From contig DASUUU010000066.1 of NCBI GenBank assembly GCA_036373915.1, positions 1 through 15,594 on the forward strand: a DNA stretch of 15,594 nucleotides, read 5' to 3'. This DNA is from JASLBX01 sp036373915 (lineage in GTDB: Bacteria; Actinomycetota; Actinomycetes; Jiangellales; Jiangellaceae). Each line of letters starts with the position of its first letter. The first letter of the stretch is position 1. The notes under the pieces are model-generated. The model was not told where the DNA came from, searched no databases, and saw only the letters and a list, made by a program, of their open reading frames with translations. The position numbers were made by a program, and so were the translations under genes. This document shows, one piece after another, positions 1-7,201 of the stretch.

Positions 1-891
1 CTGGTCGCACACGAGAAGGGCTTCTACGCGGACAACGGCCTTGACGTCTCGCTGGTCCAGGTGCCGAACGGGCCGGCGATGACGTCCGGGCTGGCCAGCG
101 GCAGCCTCGACTTCGTCAACAACTCCTACGACAACCTCGCAGTCGCCGTTGACCAGGACCTTCCGGTCAAGGCAGTCGTCGGCAACACGACGCGAGTGCC
201 GTTCAAGCTCCTGGTCAACGAGAACGTCCCGCTTCCGCACGGCACTGACGGATACCCGGCAGTGATCGAGGATCTGGTCGGCCTGAATTGGGGCGTCATC
301 GCGCTCGGGGTCTCGCTTCAGTACCTCGACGAGGCCCTGTTGACCTCGGCCGGGCGCACGGCGGACGACGCGACATTCATTGCGGTCGGACTGGGTGACT
401 CGGCGCGGGCGGCTCTGCAGAACGGGACCGTCGACACCTACCTTGCTACCGAGCCACTGCCCTCCATCGCCTCAGCGACCGGCGAGGCATCGGTCGCCGT
501 CGACCTGGTCGAAGGCCAAGGGCCGCCCAAGCTCGCCAACCTCGACTACAACGGCTGGTGGGCAACGGACAAGATGATCAAGTCGAACGCGGACGCCGTC
601 GCGGGCTTCGTCGCGGCGAACCAGGAGGCGTACTGCTGGTACAGCGACCCGGCGAACCTCGACGAACTCGTCAGCATCATCAAGCAGGCTGTGCCGGTGC
701 CGGCCCTCAACGACGAGCAGTACGCTGCCATGGTCGAGGCGAGCCTGCCCAGCTTCGGGGTGACCATCAAGGACGAGTCGCTGGAGACTTGGCAGAGCCT
801 CCTCGTCGACAACGGGTTGCTCGAGACCGCTCGGAGTCGGGACGAGCTCGTGGCGGACGCGGCGCCGACGACCTACACCTGCCCGGAATGA
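1..891 (+). CDS. ABC transporter substrate-binding protein, NMT1/SsuA/TauA type (5' end outside window)
   Basis: Extracytoplasmic solute receptor that would deliver a small organic ligand to the permease and ATPase encoded next. The frame is open from base 1, so the start codon, signal peptide and probable lipobox lie outside the window; 296 residues are visible. The first residues read LVAHEKGFYADNGLDVSLVQ, the classic N-terminal signature of NMT1/SsuA-like proteins (an 'EKGfFadeGLdVelv' pattern). Next come a region on sampling and counting the ligand (SGLASGSLDF) and a C-terminal lobe with an NGWWATD segment and an alpha-helical tail. The stop overlaps the ATPase start in an ATGA junction, so the two are translationally coupled. 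The family carries sulfonates, taurine, nitrate, pyrimidine precursors and other compounds; the ligand here cannot be assigned. The in-frame GTG at 61 lies inside the conserved domain and is not the true start. Confidence 0.88.
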   Translation: MVAHEKGFYADNGLDVSLVQVPNGPAMTSGLASGSLDFVNNSYDNLAVAVDQDLPVKAVVGNTTRVPFKLLVNENVPLPHGTDGYPAVIEDLVGLNWGVIALGVSLQYLDEALLTSAGRTADDATFIAVGLGDSARAALQNGTVDTYLATEPLPSIASATGEASVAVDLVEGQGPPKLANLDYNGWWATDKMIKSNADAVAGFVAANQEAYCWYSDPANLDELVSIIKQAVPVPALNDEQYAAMVEASLPSFGVTIKDESLETWQSLLVDNGLLETARSRDELVADAAPTTYTCPE

Positions 892-1706
892 GAATGATGC
901 AGCCCATCCAGACCTCGCGTGGTGCCGCCGACGGGTCGGTGCAGGCGAGCGACAACGGCATCCGGCTCGGGGCCGTGACGGTGGGCTTCGGACGGGAACG
1001 GCCGGTTCTGTCCGACGTCGACCTGACGGTGGCGCCCGGCGAGTTCGTCTCGATCGTCGGCGCCAGCGGCTGCGGCAAGACCACGCTGCTCAACGTCATG
1101 GCGGGGCTGGTCGAGGTGGACTCCGGACGAGCGGTCGTCGGTGGCGACGCACCGCGGGCCGGGCGGTCCGATATCGCCTACATCCTCTCCCGCCACGCCT
1201 TGCTGCCCTGGAAGAGCGTGGCGGCGAACGTCGAATACGCTCTGATGCTCTCCGGCGTCAAGCGGAGCGCGCGACCGGCCAAGGCGATGGCCTACCTCGA
1301 CAAGGTCGGGCTCGCTCCGGCGGCACATCTGCTGCCGTCGGCGCTCTCGCAGGGGATGCGCCAGCGCGTGGCCCTGGCTCGGGCGTTCGCCGTCGAGCGC
1401 TCCATCTATCTGCTCGACGAGCCCTTCAGCGCGCTGGACGCCCAGACCAAACTGGTCCTTCAGAACCAGCTCCTGTCACTGTGGGACGCAGACCGCAAGA
1501 CCGTCGTTTTCGTGACTCACGACATCGGGGAGGCGGTCGTCCTGTCCGACCGGATCGTCGTGATGGCCGCCCAAGGCGGTGGGATCATCGCCGAGATAGA
1601 GGTGACCCTGTCGCGCCCCCGCTCCTCGGAGGACCTCCAGGAGAGTCTGGAGTATCACGAGCTCTACCGGCGGGCCTGGCACGCGCTCCGGAAGGGTATG
1701 GCATGA
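888..1706 (+). CDS. ABC transporter ATP-binding protein, SsuB/TauB/NrtD type
   Basis: Cytoplasmic ATPase (272 aa) that powers the adjacent permease. Visible motifs: Walker A GASGCGKT (58-65), signature LSQGMRQR (153-160), Walker B YLLDEP (174-179), D-loop SALD (181-184) and switch histidine in VTHD (H211). The segment ALLPW (104-108) after the Q-loop is typical of the nitrate/sulfonate subfamily. The ATG at 888 is chosen because it overlaps the upstream TGA (ATGA) and domain homology begins shortly after; ATG at 894 or 897 are alternatives. The frame is open further upstream, to 558, but that part is a shadow of the binding-protein gene. Two oddities: the Q-loop glutamine position (canonical YVFQ) is serine, S101, and the signature has Gln where the second Gly of LSGGQ normally is. 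The 3' end overlaps the permease start (ATGA at 1703). Confidence 0.93.
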   Translation: MRMMQPIQTSRGAADGSVQASDNGIRLGAVTVGFGRERPVLSDVDLTVAPGEFVSIVGASGCGKTTLLNVMAGLVEVDSGRAVVGGDAPRAGRSDIAYILSRHALLPWKSVAANVEYALMLSGVKRSARPAKAMAYLDKVGLAPAAHLLPSALSQGMRQRVALARAFAVERSIYLLDEPFSALDAQTKLVLQNQLLSLWDADRKTVVFVTHDIGEAVVLSDRIVVMAAQGGGIIAEIEVTLSRPRSSEDLQESLEYHELYRRAWHALRKGMA

Positions 1707-2545
1707 CGCTTATCGAGTCGCCGGAGAACGTCAGCGCTCCTGCGCGCGCGTTGCGGACGCAACGACCGGGCCGTCGCAGGCATGCCGTGCTGCTCCTTCG
1801 GGTGCTCGTGCTCGCCGGGGCGTTGCTGGCCTGGCAGGCGGCGGTCTCGTTCGATCTGGCCGACCCGGCGTTCGTCTCCGACCCGCGTACTGTCGTCATC
1901 GCGCTCTGGGAACTGCTTGGCACCGACGAGCTCTGGTCGAACCTTCGCACCACCGTCGGTGAGGTCCTGATCGCATTCGGCATCTCGACGGTGCTCGGGG
2001 TAGCTGCGGCCATCTATCTGGACCGACACGCCTTCGTGAACGCCATTTTCGCACCGTTCCTCACCGCGCTGAACAGCATGCCGCGCATCGCCCTCGGACC
2101 GCTGTTCATTCTGTGGTTCGGCATCGGCATGACGTCGAAAGTGGTGCTGGCGATGTCGCTGGGCTTCTTCATCGTCCTCGTCGCCATGATGGGCGGGCTG
2201 AAGAACGTCGATCGCGACATGCTGCTGATGTCTCGTCTCCACGGTGCCTCTGATGGGCAGCTCTTCTGGCACGTCCGGCTGCCGTGGGCACTTCCGGGAC
2301 TCTTCGCCGGTCTGCGGCTCACCATCGTCTACTGCACGGCGGGAGCTGTGATCGGCGAGATGATCGCCGCGAGGAGTGGACTCGGCCTTCTCCTTCAGAC
2401 CTACAGCAGCCAGTTCAACATCGCCAACGTGCTCGCCGTACTGCTCATCCTGGTCGCGCTCGTCTCTCTGTTCACCGGCATCATCGAGCTCGCCGAACGT
2501 CGCCTGCTGCGGTGGAGCGCCGGAAGCACCGACGTGCCGGGCTGA
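1703..2545 (+). CDS. ABC transporter permease, SsuC/TauC type
   Basis: Inner-membrane channel subunit of the importer (280 aa). Likely membrane segments are near residues 29-50, 85-107, 115-140, 146-164, 197-220 and 243-262, giving the usual six-helix BPD_transp_1 layout. The cytoplasmic EAA loop that docks on the ATPase is recognisable from about 179 to 206, with the LHGASDGQLFWHV and LPWALPGL elements. NSMPRIALGPLFILWFGIG (124-142) is a strongly conserved stretch of this subfamily. The ATG at 1703 overlaps the ATPase stop (ATGA), and a good Shine-Dalgarno sequence GGAAGGG lies at 1690-1696, six bases upstream. The same frame is open back to 1481, but that extension is inside the ATPase gene and is not membrane-like. 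The N-terminal 28 residues are basic and cytoplasmic. Confidence 0.93.
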   Translation: MTLIESPENVSAPARALRTQRPGRRRHAVLLLRVLVLAGALLAWQAAVSFDLADPAFVSDPRTVVIALWELLGTDELWSNLRTTVGEVLIAFGISTVLGVAAAIYLDRHAFVNAIFAPFLTALNSMPRIALGPLFILWFGIGMTSKVVLAMSLGFFIVLVAMMGGLKNVDRDMLLMSRLHGASDGQLFWHVRLPWALPGLFAGLRLTIVYCTAGAVIGEMIAARSGLGLLLQTYSSQFNIANVLAVLLILVALVSLFTGIIELAERRLLRWSAGSTDVPG

Positions 2546-2564
2546 GACGAGAGCGCACGAGCCC

Positions 2565-3365
2565 ATGACTGCGATCACGCCTCTGCAGCTGGCGACCCTC
2601 GAAGGAATCCCCGTGAGCGTGGGCAGGTACCTTGCCGGGGAGCCGGCGCAGGAGGTGGCTGTTCCGGTCTTCGCCTACCTGGTCGAGCGGGACGAGGGGT
2701 TGGCGCTGTTCGATCTCGGCTGCTACCCGCCCGAGCGGGCGGCACTCTTCGGGCGGACGGTCCGAGACCACCGCACACCGGCCCGGGCGATCAGAGACCT
2801 GGGCCGAGACCCTGCGGAGGTCACCACCGTGGTCGTCTCGCACCTGCACTGGGACCACTGCGTAGGACTCGAGGAACTGCCGAATGCGCGCGTGCTGGTC
2901 CAGCGTGAGGAAATACGCTTCGCGTTCGCACCCGAACCCGAGCAATGGCATCCGTACGACAGCTGGGAGCTCGGCCGGCGAGCAGCCTGGCTCGACGTGC
3001 TGGACCGCATCGAGCCGATCGACGGCTACCTGCGGCTGGGCGAGGACCTCCTCATCGTGCCGACGCCGGGGCACACGCCGGGCAGTCAGTCGCTGCTGGT
3101 TCGAGGCGAGCGCGACTTCCTACTCTGTGGCGATCTGTTCGTGCGCTACGAGAGCTGGCGCGGGACCGAATTCGAAGGGGCTACCACCACCCGGCTCGCG
3201 CCCGGTATCCACACCGACTTGCGGGCGTGGCGGGCGTCCATGGATCTGGTAGAACGCCACGGCTGGACGCCGCTACCGGCCCACGACCTCCGCGTGCCAG
3301 AGGTCGTCGCCGGACGATGGTCGCCGTGGCACGACACGCCCCCACCACCGCCCAAAGTCCCATAG
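2565..3365 (+). CDS. Metallo-beta-lactamase-fold hydrolase, AHL-lactonase-like
   Basis: Probable dinuclear-zinc hydrolase of 266 aa, soluble and without a signal peptide. The metal-binding set is complete: HLHWDH (H93, H95, D97, H98), H170 in PTPGHTPG, D190 in LLCGDLF and H240 in LPAHD. That spacing and length match the lactonase-like branch of the superfamily, which includes N-acyl-homoserine lactonases. Other members open different lactones or esters, so quorum quenching is only one possibility. The ATG at 2565 begins 19 bp after the permease stop with no intervening promoter obvious, so it is probably the last gene of the transport operon. The frame extends upstream into the permease gene, but homology starts only here. 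A plausible reading is that it hydrolyses the imported compound or a product of it. The C-terminus ends in a proline run, followed 24 bp later by the end of the convergent lipoprotein gene. Confidence 0.85.
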   Translation: MTAITPLQLATLEGIPVSVGRYLAGEPAQEVAVPVFAYLVERDEGLALFDLGCYPPERAALFGRTVRDHRTPARAIRDLGRDPAEVTTVVVSHLHWDHCVGLEELPNARVLVQREEIRFAFAPEPEQWHPYDSWELGRRAAWLDVLDRIEPIDGYLRLGEDLLIVPTPGHTPGSQSLLVRGERDFLLCGDLFVRYESWRGTEFEGATTTRLAPGIHTDLRAWRASMDLVERHGWTPLPAHDLRVPEVVAGRWSPWHDTPPPPPKVP

Positions 3366-3389
3366 CCAGCGACGTCACACCCCAGCCGG

Positions 3390-3572
3390 TCATTCGAAGT
3401 CTTGGCCGCCCCATGGCCGATCGCGAAGATCAGCATCGTCGTCGAGCGGTTGCTGCTCGGTGGCATCGTTCGGGACAACTTGGGCCGGCGGGACAGGGTT
3501 GACGTCGTCGCCGCCACATCCGGTCAGAGCGAATGTGAATGCCATGCCTGTCCCGATGATTGTGCGCTTCAT
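3390..3572 (-). CDS. Small predicted lipoprotein, 60 aa
   Basis: Short gene of unknown function. The protein starts MKRTIIGTGMAFTFALTGC: a basic n-region (K2, R3), a hydrophobic core and a lipobox LTGC with the modifiable cysteine at C19. After cleavage only about 42 residues remain. They are acidic and proline-rich (a DDD run at 44-46 and several Pro), without a recognisable fold. The start is very well supported by a perfect AAGGAGG Shine-Dalgarno at 3579-3585, six bases upstream. The same frame is open further upstream to 3968 antisense to the next gene, but that part lacks a signal peptide and a ribosome site and is rejected. It is transcribed divergently from the 1146-aa regulator-like gene, with only 92 bp between the two starts, so co-regulation is likely. 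Its role, perhaps a cell-surface partner or reporter, is unknown. Confidence 0.72.
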   Translation of the reverse strand: MKRTIIGTGMAFTFALTGCGGDDVNPVPPAQVVPNDATEQQPLDDDADLRDRPWGGQDFE

Positions 3573-3578
3573 CGCCGT

Positions 3579-3585
3579 CCTCCTT
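3579..3585 (-). promoter_or_regulatory. Strong ribosome binding site of the small lipoprotein gene
   Basis: On the minus strand the sequence reads AAGGAGG, complementary to the 3' end of 16S rRNA over seven bases. It is followed by a six-base spacer and the ATG at 3572. It fixes the start of the 60-aa lipoprotein and is the strongest Shine-Dalgarno I noticed in the window. Confidence 0.8.
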
Positions 3586-3611
3586 ATAGGTTCGTCGTTG
3601 CTGTTCAGATC

Positions 3612-3625
3612 ACCAGGGCGCTGGT
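3612..3625. promoter_or_regulatory. Candidate operator: perfect inverted repeat ACCAG-GGCG-CTGGT
   Basis: Five-base arms (3612-3616 and 3621-3625) are perfectly complementary around a four-base spacer. The dyad lies about 40 bp before the start of the XRE-domain protein and 40 bp before the lipoprotein gene. XRE-type repressors typically bind short dyads of this size in their own promoter, so an autoregulatory operator is plausible. With GC-rich DNA a 5-bp dyad can also arise by chance. Confidence 0.3.
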
Positions 3626-3664
3626 TACGCTGGGGGTACCTAAGGGGCACACGAGGGACACAAG

Positions 3665-6600
3665 ATGGGGGGCACTCCGACTTCGTTCGGCTACTGGGTC
3701 CGGCGGCGTCGGCTCGCGCTCGACCTAACGCGCGACGCGCTAGCCCGTCGGGCAGGCTGCTCGACCTCTGCTCTAAAGAAGATCGAGCGCGATGAGCGGC
3801 GTCCTTCCCGGACGATGGCGAACCAGTTGGCGGACGCGTTGGGTCTGCCCCTGGATCAGCGGGAGCGCTTCGTCGCCGCCGGGCTGGGCGAGGTCTCGCC
3901 TGGGAGGCTTGTCGGTGCTGCTCCATACGGTGATATCGGATCGGCGCCGGCGTGGCTTGTGCGTTCACGCGCCGTGGAGCGGGGCCGTGTCGTCGGACGC
4001 GACGGGGAGTTGGCCTGGCTGCAGTCCCACTTGTCGGTGGCCCTTGAAGGGCGCGGCCGCGTCATCTTCGTCACTGGAGAAGCGGGCATGGGAAAGACCG
4101 CCTTGCTCACCGGGTTTGCCGACCGGGCGTGCGACGTAGTCCAGGACCTTGTCGTCGCACGCGGTGCCGGGACGAGCTTGGGCGGTCTCGCGGATCCATA
4201 CTTTCCGGTACGCGACGCCTTCCGGGTTCTTCTCGCTGATCGGCAGCCGCCGCTGCAGGCCGATCAGCTCGCCGGCGAGCAGGCCCGGCGGCTGTGGGAG
4301 TTTGCGGCGACGGTCGCGCGGTCGATAGTCGATTACGGGCCACGTCTGCTCGATGTGCTCGTTTCAACCGAGACGGTCAGCGAACGGCTAGGAATGGGCG
4401 TCGTGGCCCCTGCTCTTGCTGACGCGGTCCAGAGTGATGTGTCGGATGAGGTGACCAGGGTGCTCCAGGCGCTGTCAGAGCGCCGGCCACTGCTGGTGAT
4501 GTTGGACGACATGCAATGGGTGGACACCGCGTCGGCCGACCTGCTCTTTCATCTCACTCGAGCTTTGACCGGCGCCCGCGTCCTCGTGGTCTGTGCCTAC
4601 CGTGGGAGCGAGGTGGCGGGCGCGCCGGGTCAGGCGGCAGCCGTGCTGCGGAAGTCGGTGTTGGAGTCGGGCCGCGACGTCGGTGAGTCGATCCTCGACC
4701 TTGACGTGATCGACAAGGTCGCTGAACGTGAGCTCTGCGATGCACTGCTTCACCTGCAGGTTCCCGAACTTGACGAGACGCTGCGCGAGACGCTCTACCG
4801 GCGTACTCGCGGCCACCCGTTGTTGGTTCTCGAGACGATCCGGGAGCTGAAGGCACGGGGCGATCTCGTGCGCGTGACGACTGACTCGTGGGCAGCGCGT
4901 CCCGGTGTGAACTGGGACCACGTCCCGGCGAGAGTCGCGGCGGTCATCGAGCAGCGGTTCGACCGGCTCAGTCCGGAGGAGCAAGCGCTAATTGCCGCTG
5001 CAGCGGTCGAGGGCGAATACTTCACGGCGGAGGTGGCGGGGCGGGTTGCCGGCATCGATGAGTGGGATGCGCATCGATTGTTGGCCGAGCGACTAAACCG
5101 AGTACACGGTCTGGTTCGCGAAGACACCGTGGAACGATCGGGCGGACGGTCGCTGACGCGTTACCGGTTCGGCCACGCGCAATTCCAAAGCTTCCTTCGT
5201 GATCGACTGGCTGAGGGTGCACGCGCACACGCCCACGGCTTGGTCGCGGCGGAACTGGAGGCCCTCCACTCGGGCAATGTGGAGCCCGTGGTTCCGCAGT
5301 TGGCCCATCACTACGCGCGGGCGGGAGACGCAGATCGGGCCGTCCCGTACCTGATTCGAACCGGCGACCGTGCCCGGCTGCTGCAAGCTCACGATGAGGC
5401 CCTGACTGCGTACGGCCGTGCAGTCGAGCTGCTTCGGGAGCGTGGCGACAATGGACGGCTGGCCGGGGCGTTGATGCGGATCGGCCTCACCCAGCAGACA
5501 GCGTTCGATCACGAAAAGGCACAGCAGGCATTCGACGAAGCATTTGCGTTGTTGCCCACCGGCGACGAGAGCTCAGGGAGATCATCCGGCACGGCGACGC
5601 TTCGACTCGCCTCGGCCGAGCCCCGGTCGCTTGATCCGCAGCCTTCTGATGATCCGCCTTTTGGCTCGGTGCTGTTCAGCGGGCTTGTCCGATTCGACGA
5701 GGCTGCGAACGTCGTCCCTGATGTCGCCGAGCGATGGGAGATCTCGAGTGATGGGCGGCGCTACACCTTCCACCTGCGCGACGACGTGGTGTGGAGCGAC
5801 GGCCGCGAGGTGACGGCCCACGACTTCGTGAGCGCCTACCGGCGAGCGCTCGACCCGGCGACCGGCGCAGAGTTTCAGTTGTCCCTCCTGGCACCGGTGG
5901 CCAGATCACGCGACGCTCCCGAGGCAAACGGGCCGGCAGACCGAGGGGGAGTTCACGCCGTCGAGGACCGCACGCTCGTAATCGCACTGGCTGAACCTAC
6001 GAGCTACTTCATGTACAACCTGGCCAACGGAGCGCTGCTGCCGATACCGCGGCATCTCGTTGAAGTGCACGGCCGCGACTGGTGCCGACCGGAAACCATC
6101 GTGTCGAACGGCCCATTCCTGCTGGGGTCCTGGGAACCCGGCCGGAGCCTGACGCTGGTACGCAACCCTCACTATCACGGCTCGGCGAGCGGCAATGTCG
6201 AGCAGATCAGCCTTAAGATCACTGAGCCGCCGGATCCCTGTCACGAGGAGCTCTATCTGTCCGACGAGGTCGACGTACTTGCAGACCCATGGTCGACCAG
6301 GGTCGAGATTCTCGATCGCCTGCGCCGCCGTTTTCCACACGAGTATGTGCGGCGGACTGATGGTTTCCTCACCTTCTTCTACTGGGTGGACCCCGAAGTG
6401 CCACCGCTCGACGATCGGCGGCTGCGGCGGGCGATGGCTATTGCCGTCGACCGTGACTCACTGGCGGCGAACTGGTGCCTATCCACCGCCGCCCGCGGAG
6501 GGTTCGTCCCTCCTGGCATTCCTGGACATGTGCCAGGCATCGCGCCGTCTCACGACGCGGACCGAGCGGCGGAACTCATCGCCGATGTGGTCGGCGGCAA

Positions 6601-7105
6601 CTTCACGTTAACGATCATCGCGCCTGAATTTGCTGAACCGCTCGTTCGGCAGCTTGCCGATCAGTGGCGCACGGTTGGGTTGTCGGTCGAGATCCAGCTG
6701 TTCGCGAAGTTCAGTGACCAAGTCACTACGTGGAGTAATGCGGATGGTCCGAAGGTCGGCGTGATGGGTTGGATCGCTGATTACCCGGACCCCGACACGT
6801 TTCTGCGCGTGGCCGTTGGCCAACATCTTCCTCAATGGCGGCATGACCGTTATTCGTCAGTGCTTGCCAAGGCCGCCCGATCACTCAGTCCATCAGGGAG
6901 GTTGGAGCTGTACCGGGAGGCTGAACAGATCCTCGCGGATGAGGCGGTGCTGGTCCCACTCGTCTACCAAGCGGAGCACCTGATGCTCAAACCCTGGGTT
7001 ACGAGTTTCCCTACCGTTCCGTTCCTCTACACGGGCCTCTTGAAGGATGTCGTCATCGGCCCTCAGCGCCACGATCGGCCATTGCGCTCCCGAGCGAGGC
7101 GATGA
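3665..7105 (+). CDS. XRE-HTH / STAND ATPase / helical repeat / SBP family 5 fusion protein (putative ligand-sensing regulator)
   Basis: Single 1146-aa protein with four parts. Residues 7-60 form an XRE-like helix-turn-helix (LTRDALARRAGCSTSALKKI). Residues 107-400 are a STAND/AAA ATPase with Walker A GEAGMGKT (138-145), Walker B LLVMLDDMQWVD (276-287) and a GHP motif (383-385). Residues 400-630 form a winged-helix-like and TPR-like helical region (LAHHYARAGD near 546, AYGRAVELL near 582). Residues 643-1130 are a full SBP_bac_5 (OppA/DppA) domain; its signature runs from VVPDVAERWE (683) through WSDGREVTAHDF (710-721). There is no signal peptide or membrane segment, so the binding domain is cytoplasmic. 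The closest known concept is E. coli SgrR, a DNA-binding domain fused to a family-5 solute-binding domain. The inference is a ligand-controlled transcription regulator whose ATPase acts as a switch. The start is supported by GAGGGA at 3653-3658. Third codon positions are less GC-rich (14 of the first 60 codons end in A/T, against about 6 of 60 in the amidohydrolase gene), hinting at separate ancestry. The ligand is unknown. Confidence 0.85.
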   Translation: MGGTPTSFGYWVRRRRLALDLTRDALARRAGCSTSALKKIERDERRPSRTMANQLADALGLPLDQRERFVAAGLGEVSPGRLVGAAPYGDIGSAPAWLVRSRAVERGRVVGRDGELAWLQSHLSVALEGRGRVIFVTGEAGMGKTALLTGFADRACDVVQDLVVARGAGTSLGGLADPYFPVRDAFRVLLADRQPPLQADQLAGEQARRLWEFAATVARSIVDYGPRLLDVLVSTETVSERLGMGVVAPALADAVQSDVSDEVTRVLQALSERRPLLVMLDDMQWVDTASADLLFHLTRALTGARVLVVCAYRGSEVAGAPGQAAAVLRKSVLESGRDVGESILDLDVIDKVAERELCDALLHLQVPELDETLRETLYRRTRGHPLLVLETIRELKARGDLVRVTTDSWAARPGVNWDHVPARVAAVIEQRFDRLSPEEQALIAAAAVEGEYFTAEVAGRVAGIDEWDAHRLLAERLNRVHGLVREDTVERSGGRSLTRYRFGHAQFQSFLRDRLAEGARAHAHGLVAAELEALHSGNVEPVVPQLAHHYARAGDADRAVPYLIRTGDRARLLQAHDEALTAYGRAVELLRERGDNGRLAGALMRIGLTQQTAFDHEKAQQAFDEAFALLPTGDESSGRSSGTATLRLASAEPRSLDPQPSDDPPFGSVLFSGLVRFDEAANVVPDVAERWEISSDGRRYTFHLRDDVVWSDGREVTAHDFVSAYRRALDPATGAEFQLSLLAPVARSRDAPEANGPADRGGVHAVEDRTLVIALAEPTSYFMYNLANGALLPIPRHLVEVHGRDWCRPETIVSNGPFLLGSWEPGRSLTLVRNPHYHGSASGNVEQISLKITEPPDPCHEELYLSDEVDVLADPWSTRVEILDRLRRRFPHEYVRRTDGFLTFFYWVDPEVPPLDDRRLRRAMAIAVDRDSLAANWCLSTAARGGFVPPGIPGHVPGIAPSHDADRAAELIADVVGGNFTLTIIAPEFAEPLVRQLADQWRTVGLSVEIQLFAKFSDQVTTWSNADGPKVGVMGWIADYPDPDTFLRVAVGQHLPQWRHDRYSSVLAKAARSLSPSGRLELYREAEQILADEAVLVPLVYQAEHLMLKPWVTSFPTVPFLYTGLLKDVVIGPQRHDRPLRSRARR

Positions 7106-7163
7106 GTTGCGCCTTGTCGAGGATCGTCATCCCTGCTGCCTCGCGATGACCACTGCCTTAGTA

Positions 7164-7195
7164 GGCGCTCACTTGTGACACTTAGGAACAGCGCC
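7164..7195. terminator. Weak candidate hairpin between convergent gene ends
   Basis: The 96-bp gap 7106-7201 separates the ends of two convergent genes, where termination is expected. It contains GGCGCT (7164-7169) pairing with AGCGCC (7190-7195), with a nested TCAC/GTGA hairpin (7169-7172 with 7175-7178). A second possible stem is GTCATC (7126-7131) with GATGAC (7145-7150). Neither is followed by a T-run. I see nothing else in this gap. Confidence 0.25.
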
Positions 7196-7201
7196 GACTC
7201 A

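Larger units (their letters stand above)
3573..3664. promoter_or_regulatory. Divergent intergenic promoter region
   Basis: These 92 bases separate the starts of the lipoprotein gene (leftward) and the large sensor-regulator gene (rightward), so promoters for both must lie here or within the genes. Neither direction has a convincing -35/-10 pair by eye. The right side carries GAGGGA at 3653-3658, six bases before the ATG at 3665, a good ribosome site. The centre holds a 14-bp dyad listed separately, plus a CGCTGG direct repeat at 3619-3624 and 3628-3633 (9-bp period). Confidence 0.55.

Noticed and set aside
558..887. Upstream in-frame extension of the ATPase gene
   Set aside because: It overlaps the conserved coding frame of the binding protein, is Arg/Gly-rich low-complexity translation, and the ATGA start at 888 matches the family N-terminus.
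2376..2564. Upstream extension of the metallo-hydrolase frame
   Set aside because: It is inside the permease gene in another frame, Ser/Cys-rich, and the hydrolase homology starts after the ATG at 2565.
1664..2578. 304-aa minus-strand open frame opposite the permease
   Set aside because: It is antisense to a secure membrane-protein gene, rich in Arg, Asp, Glu and Gln as expected for a GC-rich shadow, and has no recognisable motif.
3573..3968. N-terminal extension of the lipoprotein frame
   Set aside because: It runs antisense into the regulator gene, whereas the ATG at 3572 has a perfect ribosome site and begins a clean lipoprotein signal peptide.
7175..7195. Sequence resembling an insertion-sequence end
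   Set aside because: No matching inverted partner, target duplication or transposase is visible in the window; the resemblance is only an impression.
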